64,000 bases of DNA from Bradyrhizobium diazoefficiens (GCF_018131015.1 NZ_JAFCJJ010000028.1:18151-82150), one strand, 5' to 3'; positions 1-8,237 are shown, counted from the first letter of the stretch. Notes: generated from the letters alone by a model not told the origin. Numbers and translations are program-made.

Positions 1-2
1 AT

Positions 3-620
3 GCCAGGGGCGGCATGCACGTGGGCAACGACAATCCGGGACCGAACGCGACGCATGGCGTCCGCATCACCTTCGCCGGCCCCGACGGCGAAGCGCGCAC
101 GCTGTATTATTTCTCGACCGATCTCTCGAACGCCGGCGCCCGCGCGACCGGCTTCCTGAAGTTTTGCGAGACGCTCGGGCCCGGCAACAGCCTGATCAAG
201 AGCGCGTCGTATCTGCTGCATTCCGGAAATTTCACCGTCGCCCGCGACTGGCTGCTCGCCAACAGTGCGACCATCATCCAGGATGATTCCGGCATTCCGC
301 TCGCGAACTACAATGCACGGCAATGGCGGTTCTTTCCGTTCGGCCGCTATCTCGGACCGATCGACGAGTTTCCCGGCCGCTACCAGGAGCGCTACGCCGC
401 CCTGTTTACGCGCGCCCAGCCGATCGATTTCGGCGTCGGCTATCGCTGGCGGATGCATGAATCGAACTTGCTGTTGTCGGTGAAGGTCCCGGGAAGCGAG
501 ACCATACCCTCGGCGGAGACGACCTCGTCGGCCGAGTTGCCTCCCAAGCCGCCGCGTCCGAAGCGGCCAAGGCCGCCCGAGCCCCCGCCGCCGCCTGGAC
601 GGTTCTTCTGGTTCCGCTAG
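3..620 (+). CDS. Conserved hypothetical protein, C-terminal part (cut by left edge)
   Basis: The reading frame is open to the left edge, so this is probably the 3' part of a longer gene. The first in-frame ATG is at 15, with a weak AGGGG before it, so a short 201-residue protein beginning there cannot be excluded. The visible part is a globular segment rich in aromatic residues (TLYYFSTDL, FFPFGRYLGP, DFGVGYRWR) followed by a proline-rich basic tail of about 35 residues (PPKPPRPKRPRPPEP) ending in FFWFR. I do not recognise an enzyme family. The composition fits a Rhizobiales hypothetical protein. It converges on the small membrane protein gene at 621-833 with no gap between the stop codons. 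Confidence 0.6.
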   Translation, partial: ARGGMHVGNDNPGPNATHGVRITFAGPDGEARTLYYFSTDLSNAGARATGFLKFCETLGPGNSLIKSASYLLHSGNFTVARDWLLANSATIIQDDSGIPLANYNARQWRFFPFGRYLGPIDEFPGRYQERYAALFTRAQPIDFGVGYRWRMHESNLLLSVKVPGSETIPSAETTSSAELPPKPPRPKRPRPPEPPPPPGRFFWFR

Positions 621-833
621 CTACCAGTGCACGCTCTGGCTCGGCACGATGAACGCCGCGGTGGTCGGTTGCGTCGCGAAGCTCGCCGCCAGATACCAGC
701 CGGAACCGAGGACAAGCGCGAGCAGCGCAACGATGGCGAGCATGTCGATGGTTCTGGGATCGTGATCCCGCGGATCAAACTTGAGGTGCGGACCAAATCG
801 AAAGTGAAAATGGGGGCTGATTTTCCAGCGCAT
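621..833 (-). CDS. Small single-pass membrane protein, unknown function
   Basis: A 70-residue protein. The ATG at 833 is chosen because GGGAGGAAACAACA directly precedes it, and the longer frame starting at 860 would swallow that ribosome binding site. The first 35 residues are hydrophilic and rich in His, Phe and Asp. One clear membrane segment follows (MLAIVALLALVLGSGWYLAA), then a short tail of about 20 residues. No known domain is recognised. The protein is probably anchored in the inner membrane. The function is unknown. Confidence 0.6.
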   Translation of the reverse strand: MRWKISPHFHFRFGPHLKFDPRDHDPRTIDMLAIVALLALVLGSGWYLAASFATQPTTAAFIVPSQSVHW

Positions 834-924
834 TGTTGTTTCCTCCCGGGGGAGCATCAAAACAATGCGAACGGAGAGTTCCGGTTCCGGTCAGGGCAGT
901 GATGCGCGAAGCGCTGCAGCAGGC

Positions 925-1263
925 TCAGGGGGCGTTGACGCCCCGCCAGCGCCCGTAGCGCCAGGGCAGATACCACCGCGCCGCTCGCGGCAAGGTGAGG
1001 GGCACGTTGTCGATGCCCGACGTGCCGAAGGGATTACAGCGCAGGAAACGCGCGAGCGTCATCCAACCGCCCGCCCACAGCCCGAACCGCTCGATCGCCT
1101 CGTCGCCGTAGACGGAGCAGGTCGGCAGGTGCCGGCAATTGAAGCCCACCAGCGGCGACAGCGTGTGCCGGTACAGCCAGATCAGCGCGCGGCCGAATCT
1201 GCGCGGCAGTCGAAGCGCGCCGGTGACGGGATTGGAACAATGCTCGCAGTCTGGATGCTTCAT
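925..1263 (-). CDS. yidD: Membrane protein insertion efficiency factor YidD
   Basis: YidD is a small amphipathic inner-membrane-associated protein that assists YidC/Sec-dependent membrane protein insertion. The family signature is plain: a Leu-Trp-Tyr-Arg helix, then SPLVG, then CRHLPTCSVYG with the conserved Cys pair, then GWMTLARFLRCNPF. The start at 1263 (MKHPDCEHC) gives 112 residues, near the family's usual 70-120. An in-frame ATG at 1350 would add 29 residues of no family character. Neither start has a strong Shine-Dalgarno sequence. yidD often sits in the rpmH-rnpA-yidC cluster, but here it stands apart from those genes, which is common in alphaproteobacteria. Confidence 0.9.
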   Translation of the reverse strand: MKHPDCEHCSNPVTGALRLPRRFGRALIWLYRHTLSPLVGFNCRHLPTCSVYGDEAIERFGLWAGGWMTLARFLRCNPFGTSGIDNVPLTLPRAARWYLPWRYGRWRGVNAP

Positions 1264-1492
1264 GTGCGTCTTGCTGCGATCGTAGGCGAGGTGTTGCGCG
1301 GTTCCAGCGCAGGGAACAACAAGCTGTTGTTTACGCGCCATATTTTGCATGTTTTTTGGGAGCAGTGCAGCAAGTACCTATGGACGATCTGTATTCCCAC
1401 GGATACCATTTTTATGACGTCCATGTGTAGACTCACGGGACACAAAACGGGGCTTGCCTGAACAGCCTTGGGGCTTGGGGGAAGGGACCAGT

Positions 1493-2386
1493 TTGAAACT
1501 TCTTAAGTCGCTCAACCTTCGCGGCTGGTTCTTGGTGGGAACCGCTGCCTGTGGCGTCCTGCTGGCTGGAGCCGTTGCAAACTTCGGCTCGTCGGCGAAG
1601 GCCGGTGCCGCCCTCGAAGAGCGCAAGCTGCCGATGAAATTCGAATGGGTCGCCTGCGAGCCGAACTGCCGCGGCTGGGTCAGCGCGGTCGGCATCATCA
1701 CCTCAGACACCCCCAAGGATTTCGACGAGTTTTCCCGCGGACGCCAGCTCGGCGGCGCCACCGTCGTGCTCGACTCCAGTGGCGGTTCCGTCAATGACGC
1801 GATCTCGCTTGGCCGGCGCTTCCGCAATCTCGGGCTTCTGACCACGGTCGGCATCACGCAGCGGGACCGCGGACAGGATGCCCGCCCGGCGGTCGCGCCG
1901 GAAGCCTATTGCGAATCCATGTGCGTGTTCCTGCTGCTCGCCGGCAAGAAGCGCTACGTGCCGGACGCCGCCCATGTCCGCGTCCACCAGATCTGGATGG
2001 GCGACCGTGCCGACGACGCCAAGGCCGCGAGCTACAGCGCGCAGGACCTGATGATCGTGGAGCGCGACATCGGCCGGCTCGCCAAATACACCTTCGACAT
2101 GGGCGGCGCCGGCGATCTCTTGTCGCTCGCGCTCAGCGTGCCGCCCTGGGAAGACCTGCACGAGCTGGACACAGCCGAGCTGAAGCTCACCAACCTCGTG
2201 ACCACGGATCTGGTCGCCGACGTGCTCCCGCATGTCGACGTCACTGCGCCGGCGATGGCGGATCTCGCGCCAAAGACACAGGAGCGCTTCGGCGCTGAAC
2301 CCGAGCATTCGGCCAAATCGACCAAGACGGCCGAAGCCCTGGTGCCGACGGGGGCCGCAGTGCCTGGCCCGGGCCCGCAGAAATAG
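1493..2386 (+). CDS. Secreted or membrane-anchored ClpP/crotonase-fold-like protein (COG3904-like)
   Basis: The TTG at 1493 is preferred because GGGGGAAGGGACCAG lies just upstream; the upstream TTG at 1454 has no such site. This gives 297 residues. There is an N-terminal signal or anchor helix (WFLVGTAACGVLLAGAVA). The segment VVLDSSGGSVNDAISLG followed by CESMCVFLLLAGKKRYVP and VHQIWMG resembles the ClpP-like fold of the periplasmic COG3904 group, where the SGG strand, a Ser-containing nucleophile-elbow position and a His could form a serine-protease-like site. Catalysis is not proven. The acidic, Ala/Pro-rich C-terminus looks disordered. It is a single gene with about 230 noncoding bases before it. 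Confidence 0.7.
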   Translation: MKLLKSLNLRGWFLVGTAACGVLLAGAVANFGSSAKAGAALEERKLPMKFEWVACEPNCRGWVSAVGIITSDTPKDFDEFSRGRQLGGATVVLDSSGGSVNDAISLGRRFRNLGLLTTVGITQRDRGQDARPAVAPEAYCESMCVFLLLAGKKRYVPDAAHVRVHQIWMGDRADDAKAASYSAQDLMIVERDIGRLAKYTFDMGGAGDLLSLALSVPPWEDLHELDTAELKLTNLVTTDLVADVLPHVDVTAPAMADLAPKTQERFGAEPEHSAKSTKTAEALVPTGAAVPGPGPQK

Positions 2387-2417
2387 AGATTGCAAAGATA
2401 GTCCTGGCGGGAAGCGG

Positions 2418-2873
2418 TCAGCCCTGCGCGGCGGCCGGTTGCTTCGCCTTCGCTTCGATCTGGCCGATGGCATCGACCACGGCATCGAAGGTCAGAAGGG
2501 TCGAGGCGTGGCGCGCCTTGTAGTCACGGACCGGCTCGAGGAACTTGATCTCGTCCCACTTGCCTTCGGGCGGGGCGCCGTTCTCCTTCAGCATCTTGCG
2601 AACGGTTTCGCGTAACTCACGGAGTTCATTCGCAGTCGAGCCGACGACGTGACTTGCCATGATGGATGAAGAGGCTTGTCCCAGCGCGCAGGCCTTCACG
2701 TCGTGCGCGAAGTCGGTAACGGTGTCGCCATCCATCTTGAGATCGACCTTCACGGTCGAACCACACAGCTTGGAGTGGGCGGTGGCGGTGGCATCGGGGT
2801 CCGGCAGCCGCCCGAGGCGCGGAATATTCCCGGCCAGTTCGATGATCCGCTTGTTATAGATGTCGTTCAGCAT
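2418..2873 (-). CDS. NifU/IscU-like iron-sulfur cluster scaffold, third Cys replaced
   Basis: A 151-residue protein of the NifU N-terminal/IscU/SufU family, which assembles Fe-S clusters on three cysteines. Cys37 (KLCGST) and Cys62 (KACALGQASSS) are present in the expected places. At the third site, near residue 125, the sequence is RHASTLLTF where IscU and SufU carry a Cys. A conserved Asp-type residue (Asp27 in DPDATA) is present. The gene is divergent from folE across a 240-base region. It may act with a SUF system, but no suf gene lies in this window. The family assignment is firm; activity as a true scaffold is uncertain because of the missing ligand. Confidence 0.85.
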   Translation of the reverse strand: MLNDIYNKRIIELAGNIPRLGRLPDPDATATAHSKLCGSTVKVDLKMDGDTVTDFAHDVKACALGQASSSIMASHVVGSTANELRELRETVRKMLKENGAPPEGKWDEIKFLEPVRDYKARHASTLLTFDAVVDAIGQIEAKAKQPAAAQG

Positions 2874-3115
2874 GTGATGGAGTCCAGCACTTCCGCGTCG
2901 GATCGGCCTTGGCGGGCGCCGTCCACGGTCCTATATAGGGCTGGAACTGGCGGAAAAACAGTCCAGCGGTGCGGCGACGGTGATCCAGATCTGCGCTGAC
3001 GGCGTGATGACCCCGGGGGTTTTTTCGTCAAAACTGTAGTCTTCAGGCGTCCGGCGGCTTGGCCGCCCCGTCTGCCGGTGACACTCCGGCCGCAAGGCCG
3101 TCGAACGGAGTCGAT

Positions 3116-3808
3116 ATGGACGCCACGATCAAATCCATCCGCCCCAGCAAGCCTTCCGACCGGCCGTCCGAGGGCCGCCCGGCGGAGCTTGATCCTGCCG
3201 AGTTTCTGGCGGCCGCCGTCCGTGCCGACCAGCCGCGCCCGGCGCGCGCCGAGGCGGAAGCGGCGGTGAAGACGCTGCTCGCCTATATCGGCGAGAACAC
3301 CGGGCGCGAGGGCCTGCTCGATACGCCGCGCCGGGTGGTCGAAGCCTTCGACGAACTCTATCAGGGTTACCACCAGTGCCCGGCCGAGGTGCTCGACCGC
3401 ACCTTCGGCGAGACCGCCGGCTATGACGACTTCGTGCTGGTGCGCGACATCGAGTTCACCTCGCAGTGCGAGCATCACATGATGCCGTTCTACGGCAAGG
3501 CGCACATCGCCTATACGCCGGTGGAGCGCGTCGTCGGCCTGTCGAAGCTTGCCCGCCTCACCGATATCTTCGCCCGCAGGCTCCAGACCCAGGAGCACCT
3601 GACGGCGCAGATCGCGGCCGCCATCGACGAGATCCTGAAGCCGCGCGGCGTTGCCGTGCTGATCGAGGCCGAGCATACCTGCATGTCGGTGCGTGGCGTC
3701 GCCAAGCATGGCGCCTCCACCTTCACCAGCCGCTTCACCGGCATGTTCCGCGACAATCCGGCGGAGCAGGCCCGCTTCCTGTCCCTGGTGCGAGGCCTGC
3801 AGCGCTGA
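3116..3808 (+). CDS. folE: GTP cyclohydrolase I (FolE)
   Basis: Converts GTP to 7,8-dihydroneopterin triphosphate, the first step of tetrahydrofolate synthesis, in the cytoplasm. The start at 3116 follows CGGAGTCGAT and gives 230 residues, normal for FolE; a TTG at 3059 would only add low-complexity residues. The zinc site is visible: Cys118 in SQCEHHMMPFYG and Cys189 in EAEHTCMSVRG, plus the His after Cys118. The GTP-binding and decamer-forming C-terminus (ASTFTSRFTGMFR) is intact. The first 45 residues are a charged extension. hisI follows 29 bases downstream, so the two may be co-transcribed. Confidence 0.96.
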   Translation: MDATIKSIRPSKPSDRPSEGRPAELDPAEFLAAAVRADQPRPARAEAEAAVKTLLAYIGENTGREGLLDTPRRVVEAFDELYQGYHQCPAEVLDRTFGETAGYDDFVLVRDIEFTSQCEHHMMPFYGKAHIAYTPVERVVGLSKLARLTDIFARRLQTQEHLTAQIAAAIDEILKPRGVAVLIEAEHTCMSVRGVAKHGASTFTSRFTGMFRDNPAEQARFLSLVRGLQR

Positions 3809-3837
3809 CCTCGCGAACCTATTAGGCGAGGGCGCCC

Positions 3838-4260
3838 GTGTCCGCTCACTCCCATGAGATCGAGGAAGGCCTCGCCTTCCTCCCGAAGTTCGACGCGAGC
3901 GGCCTCGTGACCTGCGTGGCGACCGACGTCGCCACGGGCGACGTGCTGATGGTCGCGCACATGAACGACGAGGCGCTGCGCAAGACGATTGCGACGGGCG
4001 AGGCCTGGTACTTCAGCCGCGCGCGCAGTGCGTTGTGGCGAAAGGGCGAGACCTCCGGCCAGACCCAGCGCGTGGTCGAGATCCGCATCGATTGCGATCA
4101 GGATGCTGTCTGGATTCGCGTCGAGCAAATCGGGGCAGCCTGCCATACCGGACGCCGGTCCTGCTTCTATCGCAAGGTCGAGGCCGAGGGAGGCGGTGCG
4201 AAGCTCGTGTTCGTGGATGCGGACAGGCTGTTTGATCCCAACGCGGTCTACAAGAAGTAG
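3838..4260 (+). CDS. hisI: Phosphoribosyl-AMP cyclohydrolase (HisI)
   Basis: Opens the purine ring of phosphoribosyl-AMP in histidine biosynthesis. The protein is 140 residues from a GTG start at 3838, the length of stand-alone HisI; no HisE pyrophosphohydrolase domain is fused. Family motifs are present in order: LMVAHMNDEAL, WYFSRARSALWRKGETSGQTQ, the metal-binding DCDQDAVWIRV and ACHTGRRSCFYR with its zinc Cys residues. It lies directly after folE, and both enzymes are cyclohydrolases acting on purine rings. The other his genes are outside this window. Confidence 0.96.
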   Translation: MSAHSHEIEEGLAFLPKFDASGLVTCVATDVATGDVLMVAHMNDEALRKTIATGEAWYFSRARSALWRKGETSGQTQRVVEIRIDCDQDAVWIRVEQIGAACHTGRRSCFYRKVEAEGGGAKLVFVDADRLFDPNAVYKK

Positions 4261-4296
4261 CCCTCCGACCGCCACGGAATGACGGCGACGGTCGCA

Positions 4297-4311
4297 TTAA
4301 CCCGGCGTTAA
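4297..4311 (+). promoter_or_regulatory. CtrA-type box TTAA-N7-TTAA
   Basis: TTAA at 4297-4300 and TTAA at 4308-4311 are separated by exactly seven bases, and the second half reads TTAACCAT. This is the consensus for the cell-cycle regulator CtrA of alphaproteobacteria. It lies 81 bases before the start of the transglycosylase gene at 4392. Binding is inferred. Confidence 0.55.
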
Positions 4312-4391
4312 CCATACCTGTCCCACGGTGACGCGACGGGGCGCCGGATTGCCGGCGTCGTTCAACGCCGCGCGGGGCGGGCACGCAGATC

Positions 4392-5447
4392 ATGTCGGTC
4401 GACAATTCCAGTGCGTCTCGGACGGCGGTCCTCGATCCGTCGCGGGCGCGCGTCGCCGGCGCGATCAAGCAGGTCGCCAACCGGACCGGCGTCAGCTTCC
4501 AGTACATGCTGACCACCGCCAAGATGGAATCGGATTTCGATCCGACCGCAGGCGCGACCACGTCCTCGGCCCACGGCCTCTTCCAGTTCATCGACCAGAC
4601 CTGGCTCGGCACCGTGAAGGAGGCGGGCACCCAGCTCGGCTATGGCCGCTATTCCGACGCCATCACCAGGACGTCGTCGGGCGGCTACGCCGTCGACGAT
4701 CCCGTGATGAAGCGGTCGATCCTGAAGCTGCGCGACGATCCCGAGGCCGCCTCCAGCATGGCCGCGGCGCTGACGCAGTCGAACGGTTTCAAGCTCACGG
4801 GCCTGCTCGGCCGCCGGCCGTCCGACAGCGAACTCTATATGGCGCATTTCATGGGCGTCGGCGGCGCAGCCAGGCTGATCGCCAACGCCGAGGACAATCC
4901 GCAGGCTATCGGCGCGCGGCTGTTTCCCAATGCCGCCTCCGCCAACCGCTCGATCTTCTATGCGCAGGACGGCCGCGCCCGCAGCGTCTCGGAGGTCTAC
5001 TCGGTTTTGGACGCGCGCTATGCCCGCGCGGCAAATTCGACGACGACGCGCAGCGCGATGGCGATGTATGGCAATACGCCCTCGACCACGCAGGTCGCGA
5101 GCGTGAGCAGCGTGCAACCGGCCGCGCCGGTGATCGACAATGCCGCTCTCCTTCAGACCTTTCCGGATGCGCGTGGCGTGACGCCGGTGAGGGCGACGTC
5201 GTCAACGACGGTCGCGGACAATTCGCCGGTCGCGCCGGCATTCCGTTCGATCTATCAGCCCGGCGATGCCACGCAGCCGGTCTCGACCACGGTGCAGAAA
5301 TTGTGGGGCGACAACGCCTCGCTCACGTCGGTCGCACCCGCGACCTCGGTCGCGCCAGCGACCTCGGTCGCATCGGTGACGCCCGAAGTACGGCCGCCGC
5401 AGCCGCTCGATCTCTTCAGCGATCGCTTCGGCACGTTCTCGAGCTAA
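4392..5447 (+). CDS. Lytic transglycosylase (SLT)-domain protein
   Basis: A 351-residue protein whose N-terminal 190 residues resemble a transglycosylase SLT domain, which cleaves the peptidoglycan glycan backbone. The candidate catalytic Glu is in TTAKMESDFDPTAGATTSSAHGLFQF, where the ES and the following GLFQF are typical SLT features. The C-terminal 160 residues are Ser/Thr/Ala/Pro-rich and contain a direct repeat of SVAPAT (three near copies), so they are probably disordered. No classical signal peptide is seen; related alphaproteobacterial proteins without one are often linked to flagellar assembly. A CtrA-type box upstream would fit motility or cell-cycle control. Confidence 0.8.
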   Translation: MSVDNSSASRTAVLDPSRARVAGAIKQVANRTGVSFQYMLTTAKMESDFDPTAGATTSSAHGLFQFIDQTWLGTVKEAGTQLGYGRYSDAITRTSSGGYAVDDPVMKRSILKLRDDPEAASSMAAALTQSNGFKLTGLLGRRPSDSELYMAHFMGVGGAARLIANAEDNPQAIGARLFPNAASANRSIFYAQDGRARSVSEVYSVLDARYARAANSTTTRSAMAMYGNTPSTTQVASVSSVQPAAPVIDNAALLQTFPDARGVTPVRATSSTTVADNSPVAPAFRSIYQPGDATQPVSTTVQKLWGDNASLTSVAPATSVAPATSVASVTPEVRPPQPLDLFSDRFGTFSS

Positions 5448-5599
5448 GCGCGCGCTGCCCGAGCGGCTCTGCTCTCTTAATAAAACGTCAATAAAACCAG
5501 CCGGTTATGGTGAACGCTTTGTTAAGCGTCGTGGTTTATTTTGTGTTGCAGGTGACAAGCCGTCACCGCTTCGTCGTCGTTGCGTAAGCCGGAAGCAGC

Positions 5600-6775
5600 A
5601 TGATCGTTCGGCAGTTCATCAATTGGATCAGGACGGCGCCCGCCGGCGAGCGGGCCGAGGCAACGCGGGCATTGGCCCGGGCCTGGCTGATCTCGGATCT
5701 CTCCCACGACGACCGCGTTGCCGCCGAAGGCGCGCTTCTGATGCTGCTCGACGATCCCTCGCCTCTGGTGCGGCAGGCGATGGCCGAAGCATTTGCGCGC
5801 AGCATCGAGGCGCCGGCTGCGATCGTGCGGGCGCTCTCGGCGGACCAGCCGTCGGTGGCGCTGCCGGTGCTCGAACATTCGCCGCTGCTGATCGACGCCG
5901 ATCTCGTCGACATCGTCGCGACCGGGAACGGCGAGGTGCAGTGCGCGATCGCCCGCCGCCTCGCGCTGCCGGTCTCGGTCTGCGCCGCGATTGCCGAAGT
6001 CGGCTGTGCGGCGGCGGCGCTCGAACTGATCGAAAATCCCCATGCCGAGCTCGCGCCGTTCTCATGGGACCGCATCGTCGAGCGTCATGGTCATCTCGCC
6101 GCGATTCGCGAGGCGATGCTGGTGCTGGACGATCTGCCCGCCGCGACACGCGCCGCGCTGGTCGCAAAGCTCTCCGAGACGCTCGCGCAATTCGTCGTCG
6201 CGCGCAACTGGCTGAGCGCCGATCGCGCCGAGCGTATCACGGTCGAAGCGCGCGACCGCTCCACCATGAACATCGCGTCGCGCTCGCGCGGCGAGGACAT
6301 GCTGGGGCTGGTGCGTCACCTGCGCATCACCGGCCAGCTCACCGCGGGCCTGATCCTGCGGGCGCTGCTGTCGAGCAATCTCGGGCTGTTCGACGCGGCA
6401 CTCGCCGAGCTCGCCGATCTGCCGCTGGCGCGCGTCTCCGCGCTGCTGCACGATCGCGGCGGCAACAGCCTGCATGCGCTGCTTCGCCGTGCCGGGCTGC
6501 CCGAGGCGACCTTCGCCGCGTTCCAGGTCGCGCTCGATGCCTGCCACGAACAGGGATTCGCCGATACCGACGACGGCGCGGCGAGGCTGCGCCGGCGCAT
6601 GGTCGAGCGCGTGCTCACCCATTGCGAGACCGACTACGACGTCACCGAGCCGTTGATGATCCTGCTGCGGCGCTTCGCGACCGAGTCCGCACGCGAAGAG
6701 GCGAGGCTGTTCTGCGACGAGATCGTGGCAGACGAGGCGGACGATCCCTTCTATGACGATCTGATCGCGGCGTAG
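5600..6775 (+). CDS. DUF2336 domain protein
   Basis: A 391-residue cytoplasmic protein built of alpha-helical, HEAT-like repeats rich in Ala and Leu (for example MLLDDPSPLVRQAMAEAFA and VATGNGEVQCAIARRLAL). This matches DUF2336, a family of uncharacterised alphaproteobacterial proteins. The ATG at 5600 follows GGAAGCAGC. The C-terminus is strongly acidic (VADEADDPFYDDLIAA). It converges on the Hpt gene, with a dispersed imperfect palindrome between them at 6785-6876. Neighbouring two-component genes suggest a signalling context, but no direct link is visible. Confidence 0.8.
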   Translation: MIVRQFINWIRTAPAGERAEATRALARAWLISDLSHDDRVAAEGALLMLLDDPSPLVRQAMAEAFARSIEAPAAIVRALSADQPSVALPVLEHSPLLIDADLVDIVATGNGEVQCAIARRLALPVSVCAAIAEVGCAAAALELIENPHAELAPFSWDRIVERHGHLAAIREAMLVLDDLPAATRAALVAKLSETLAQFVVARNWLSADRAERITVEARDRSTMNIASRSRGEDMLGLVRHLRITGQLTAGLILRALLSSNLGLFDAALAELADLPLARVSALLHDRGGNSLHALLRRAGLPEATFAAFQVALDACHEQGFADTDDGAARLRRRMVERVLTHCETDYDVTEPLMILLRRFATESAREEARLFCDEIVADEADDPFYDDLIAA

Positions 6776-6784
6776 TTCGACGCC

Positions 6785-6876
6785 GTAGGGTGGGCAAAGG
6801 CGCAGAGCGCCGTGCCCACCTTTTGACCGTGCAATTGGAATGGATTGATGGGCACGCTTCGCTTTGCCCACCCTAC
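6785..6876. repeat. Dispersed imperfect palindrome between convergent genes
   Basis: GTAGGGTGGGCAAAG at 6785-6799 is perfectly inverted as CTTTGCCCACCCTAC at 6862-6876, with an inner inverted pair CGTGCCCA (6811-6818) and TGGGCACG (6849-6856). Elements with this GTAGGGTGGGCAAAG end are, from memory, scattered through Bradyrhizobium genomes. Here it may also act as a bidirectional transcription stop. Confidence 0.75.
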
Positions 6877-6895
6877 AGTTTTCGCGACAGCGAGC

Positions 6896-7489
6896 TTACT
6901 CTAGCGGCGCGATGCTGGGCGCCAGAACCGCTTCGAGATGCTCGGGGCGGTCGCGGTTGACGTGGGCGAGATATTCGTCGGCAACCTTGCGCAGGCGGCG
7001 GCTGAGCTCCGAGGAGACGGTGAGGCTGTCGAGCCTGGTGTTGTCGTGCACGATCGCCAGGATGGCGTTGATGTGATGGGTGAACAGCTCGGCCGGCACC
7101 TTTTCGAAATCGGGCGCGTGCTCGATGACGCGGCAGAGGCTCTCGGCAATTTCCGCAGCCACCGGAAAGCCGAACGTGGCGGCATCTCCCTTGATGTCAT
7201 GCGCGGCGCGAAACAGCTCGTCACGCCTGTCCTTGGTGAAGCCGTCGTTGCGGATCGCGCCGTAGGCGGTCGACAGCCGGTTGACCTCGTCGGCCATCCA
7301 GTCCTTGAACTCGCCGGACAGCCCCGCCAGCGCCTGCTCGGCGCGGGCGACCGGATCGTCCAGGTCCTTTTCGCTGAGATCCTTGTCCTCGACCCGGCGC
7401 AGCACCTTGCGCAGCGGATTGGGCTGCGTGATCACCTGGTGCGTGGCGAAGGCCTTGACCTCGATGTCCCTTGCGCTGTTCTTCGCCAT
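6896..7489 (-). CDS. Histidine phosphotransfer (Hpt) domain protein
   Basis: A 197-residue protein starting at the ATG at 7489, preceded by GAGGCAGGC. Residues 85-160 form an Hpt domain with the phospho-accepting His97 in AAHDIKGDAATFGFP, the standard Hpt signature. The first 60 residues are charged and unstructured-looking; the C-terminus is helical. It lies 31 bases after the response regulator gene (7521-8066) on the same strand, so the two form an operon and probably pass a phosphoryl group between them. No histidine kinase is adjacent, so the cognate kinase is encoded elsewhere. Confidence 0.88.
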   Translation of the reverse strand: MAKNSARDIEVKAFATHQVITQPNPLRKVLRRVEDKDLSEKDLDDPVARAEQALAGLSGEFKDWMADEVNRLSTAYGAIRNDGFTKDRRDELFRAAHDIKGDAATFGFPVAAEIAESLCRVIEHAPDFEKVPAELFTHHINAILAIVHDNTRLDSLTVSSELSRRLRKVADEYLAHVNRDRPEHLEAVLAPSIAPLE

Positions 7490-7520
7490 GATGCCTGCCT
7501 CGACCGCGTGAGACGTTGCG

Positions 7521-8066
7521 CTAGATGGAGGAGCGGGCCTTGTCGAGGAGCGAGGGCTGCTGCAGCACCTCATGCTTCTCGCCGACGCGGCGCTCGGGGC
7601 CCATATAGGCCGAATTGGTATTGCGGCGCCGGTCCGGTCCGAAATAGGTCTTGGTCTTGATGAAGGGCCGGGGATTGGCGACCACGTTGAGGATGCGCTG
7701 GTAGAGGCCCTTGGCCGAGATCGGCTTGGCCAGGAATTCGGTGACGCCGGCATCGCGCGCGACCGTGACACGGCGCTTCTCGGAATGGCCGGTCAGCATG
7801 ATGATCGGCGCGTAAGGGTTACCCTTGGACTCCGGTTGCCGGATCATTTGCGCGAGCTCGAGCCCGTCGAAGATCGGCATCGCCCAGTCGGTGATGACGA
7901 TGTCGGGCACGTAGTGGCTGTACATCTCGAGCGCGGTGGCGCCGTCCTCAGCCTCGTAGACCTCGCGCGCGCCGAACGAATGCAGCAGCGTGCGCAGGAT
8001 GCGGCGCATGTGCGGATTGTCGTCGCAGACGAGGAAGCGCAGCTTGTTGAAGTCGATGCGGAACAT
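7521..8066 (-). CDS. CheY-like response regulator
   Basis: A 181-residue receiver-domain protein. The start at 8066 (MFRIDFNKLRFLVCDDNPHM) places the receiver at the N-terminus. Acidic pocket Asp15 and Asp16, phospho-acceptor Asp60 (DIVITDWAMP), Thr in IIMLTGHS and Lys in FLAKPIS are all present. There is no DNA-binding output domain. The last 45 residues are a basic tail with two similar motifs, FGPDRRR and MGPERR, seen in orphan alphaproteobacterial regulators. It is the first gene of an operon with the Hpt gene. A perfect 11-base inverted repeat lies just upstream. Confidence 0.9.
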   Translation of the reverse strand: MFRIDFNKLRFLVCDDNPHMRRILRTLLHSFGAREVYEAEDGATALEMYSHYVPDIVITDWAMPIFDGLELAQMIRQPESKGNPYAPIIMLTGHSEKRRVTVARDAGVTEFLAKPISAKGLYQRILNVVANPRPFIKTKTYFGPDRRRNTNSAYMGPERRVGEKHEVLQQPSLLDKARSSI

Positions 8067-8090
8067 GGCGCCCGGGCCGAAGCGGTCAAT

Positions 8091-8125
8091 CTTCGTTAAC
8101 CATATCGTGCCGGGGGTTAACGAAG
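8091..8125. promoter_or_regulatory. Perfect inverted repeat with TTAACC half-sites upstream of response regulator
   Basis: CTTCGTTAACC (8091-8101) and GGTTAACGAAG (8115-8125) are perfect 11-base arms around a 13-base spacer, 25 bases before the start of the regulator gene. Each arm holds a TTAACC sequence like a CtrA half-site, but the two TTAA cores are 17 bases apart, not seven. It may be an operator or an RNA hairpin in the leader. Confidence 0.45.
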
Positions 8126-8237
8126 GGTTGCCGCGGCCCACGGTGACGCTGCGACCTGCGTCCTGTCGTATATCGTAATTTTGCCATTTTTTATCGTAAA
8201 ACAATAATAATATTCAATTGAACGGGAGCAAGGTCCA

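Noticed and set aside
2874..3115. A tetrahydrofolate riboswitch upstream of folE
   Set aside because: I looked for a conserved THF-II-like core before the start codon and saw only ordinary GC-rich stems; a covariance-model search would be needed to decide.
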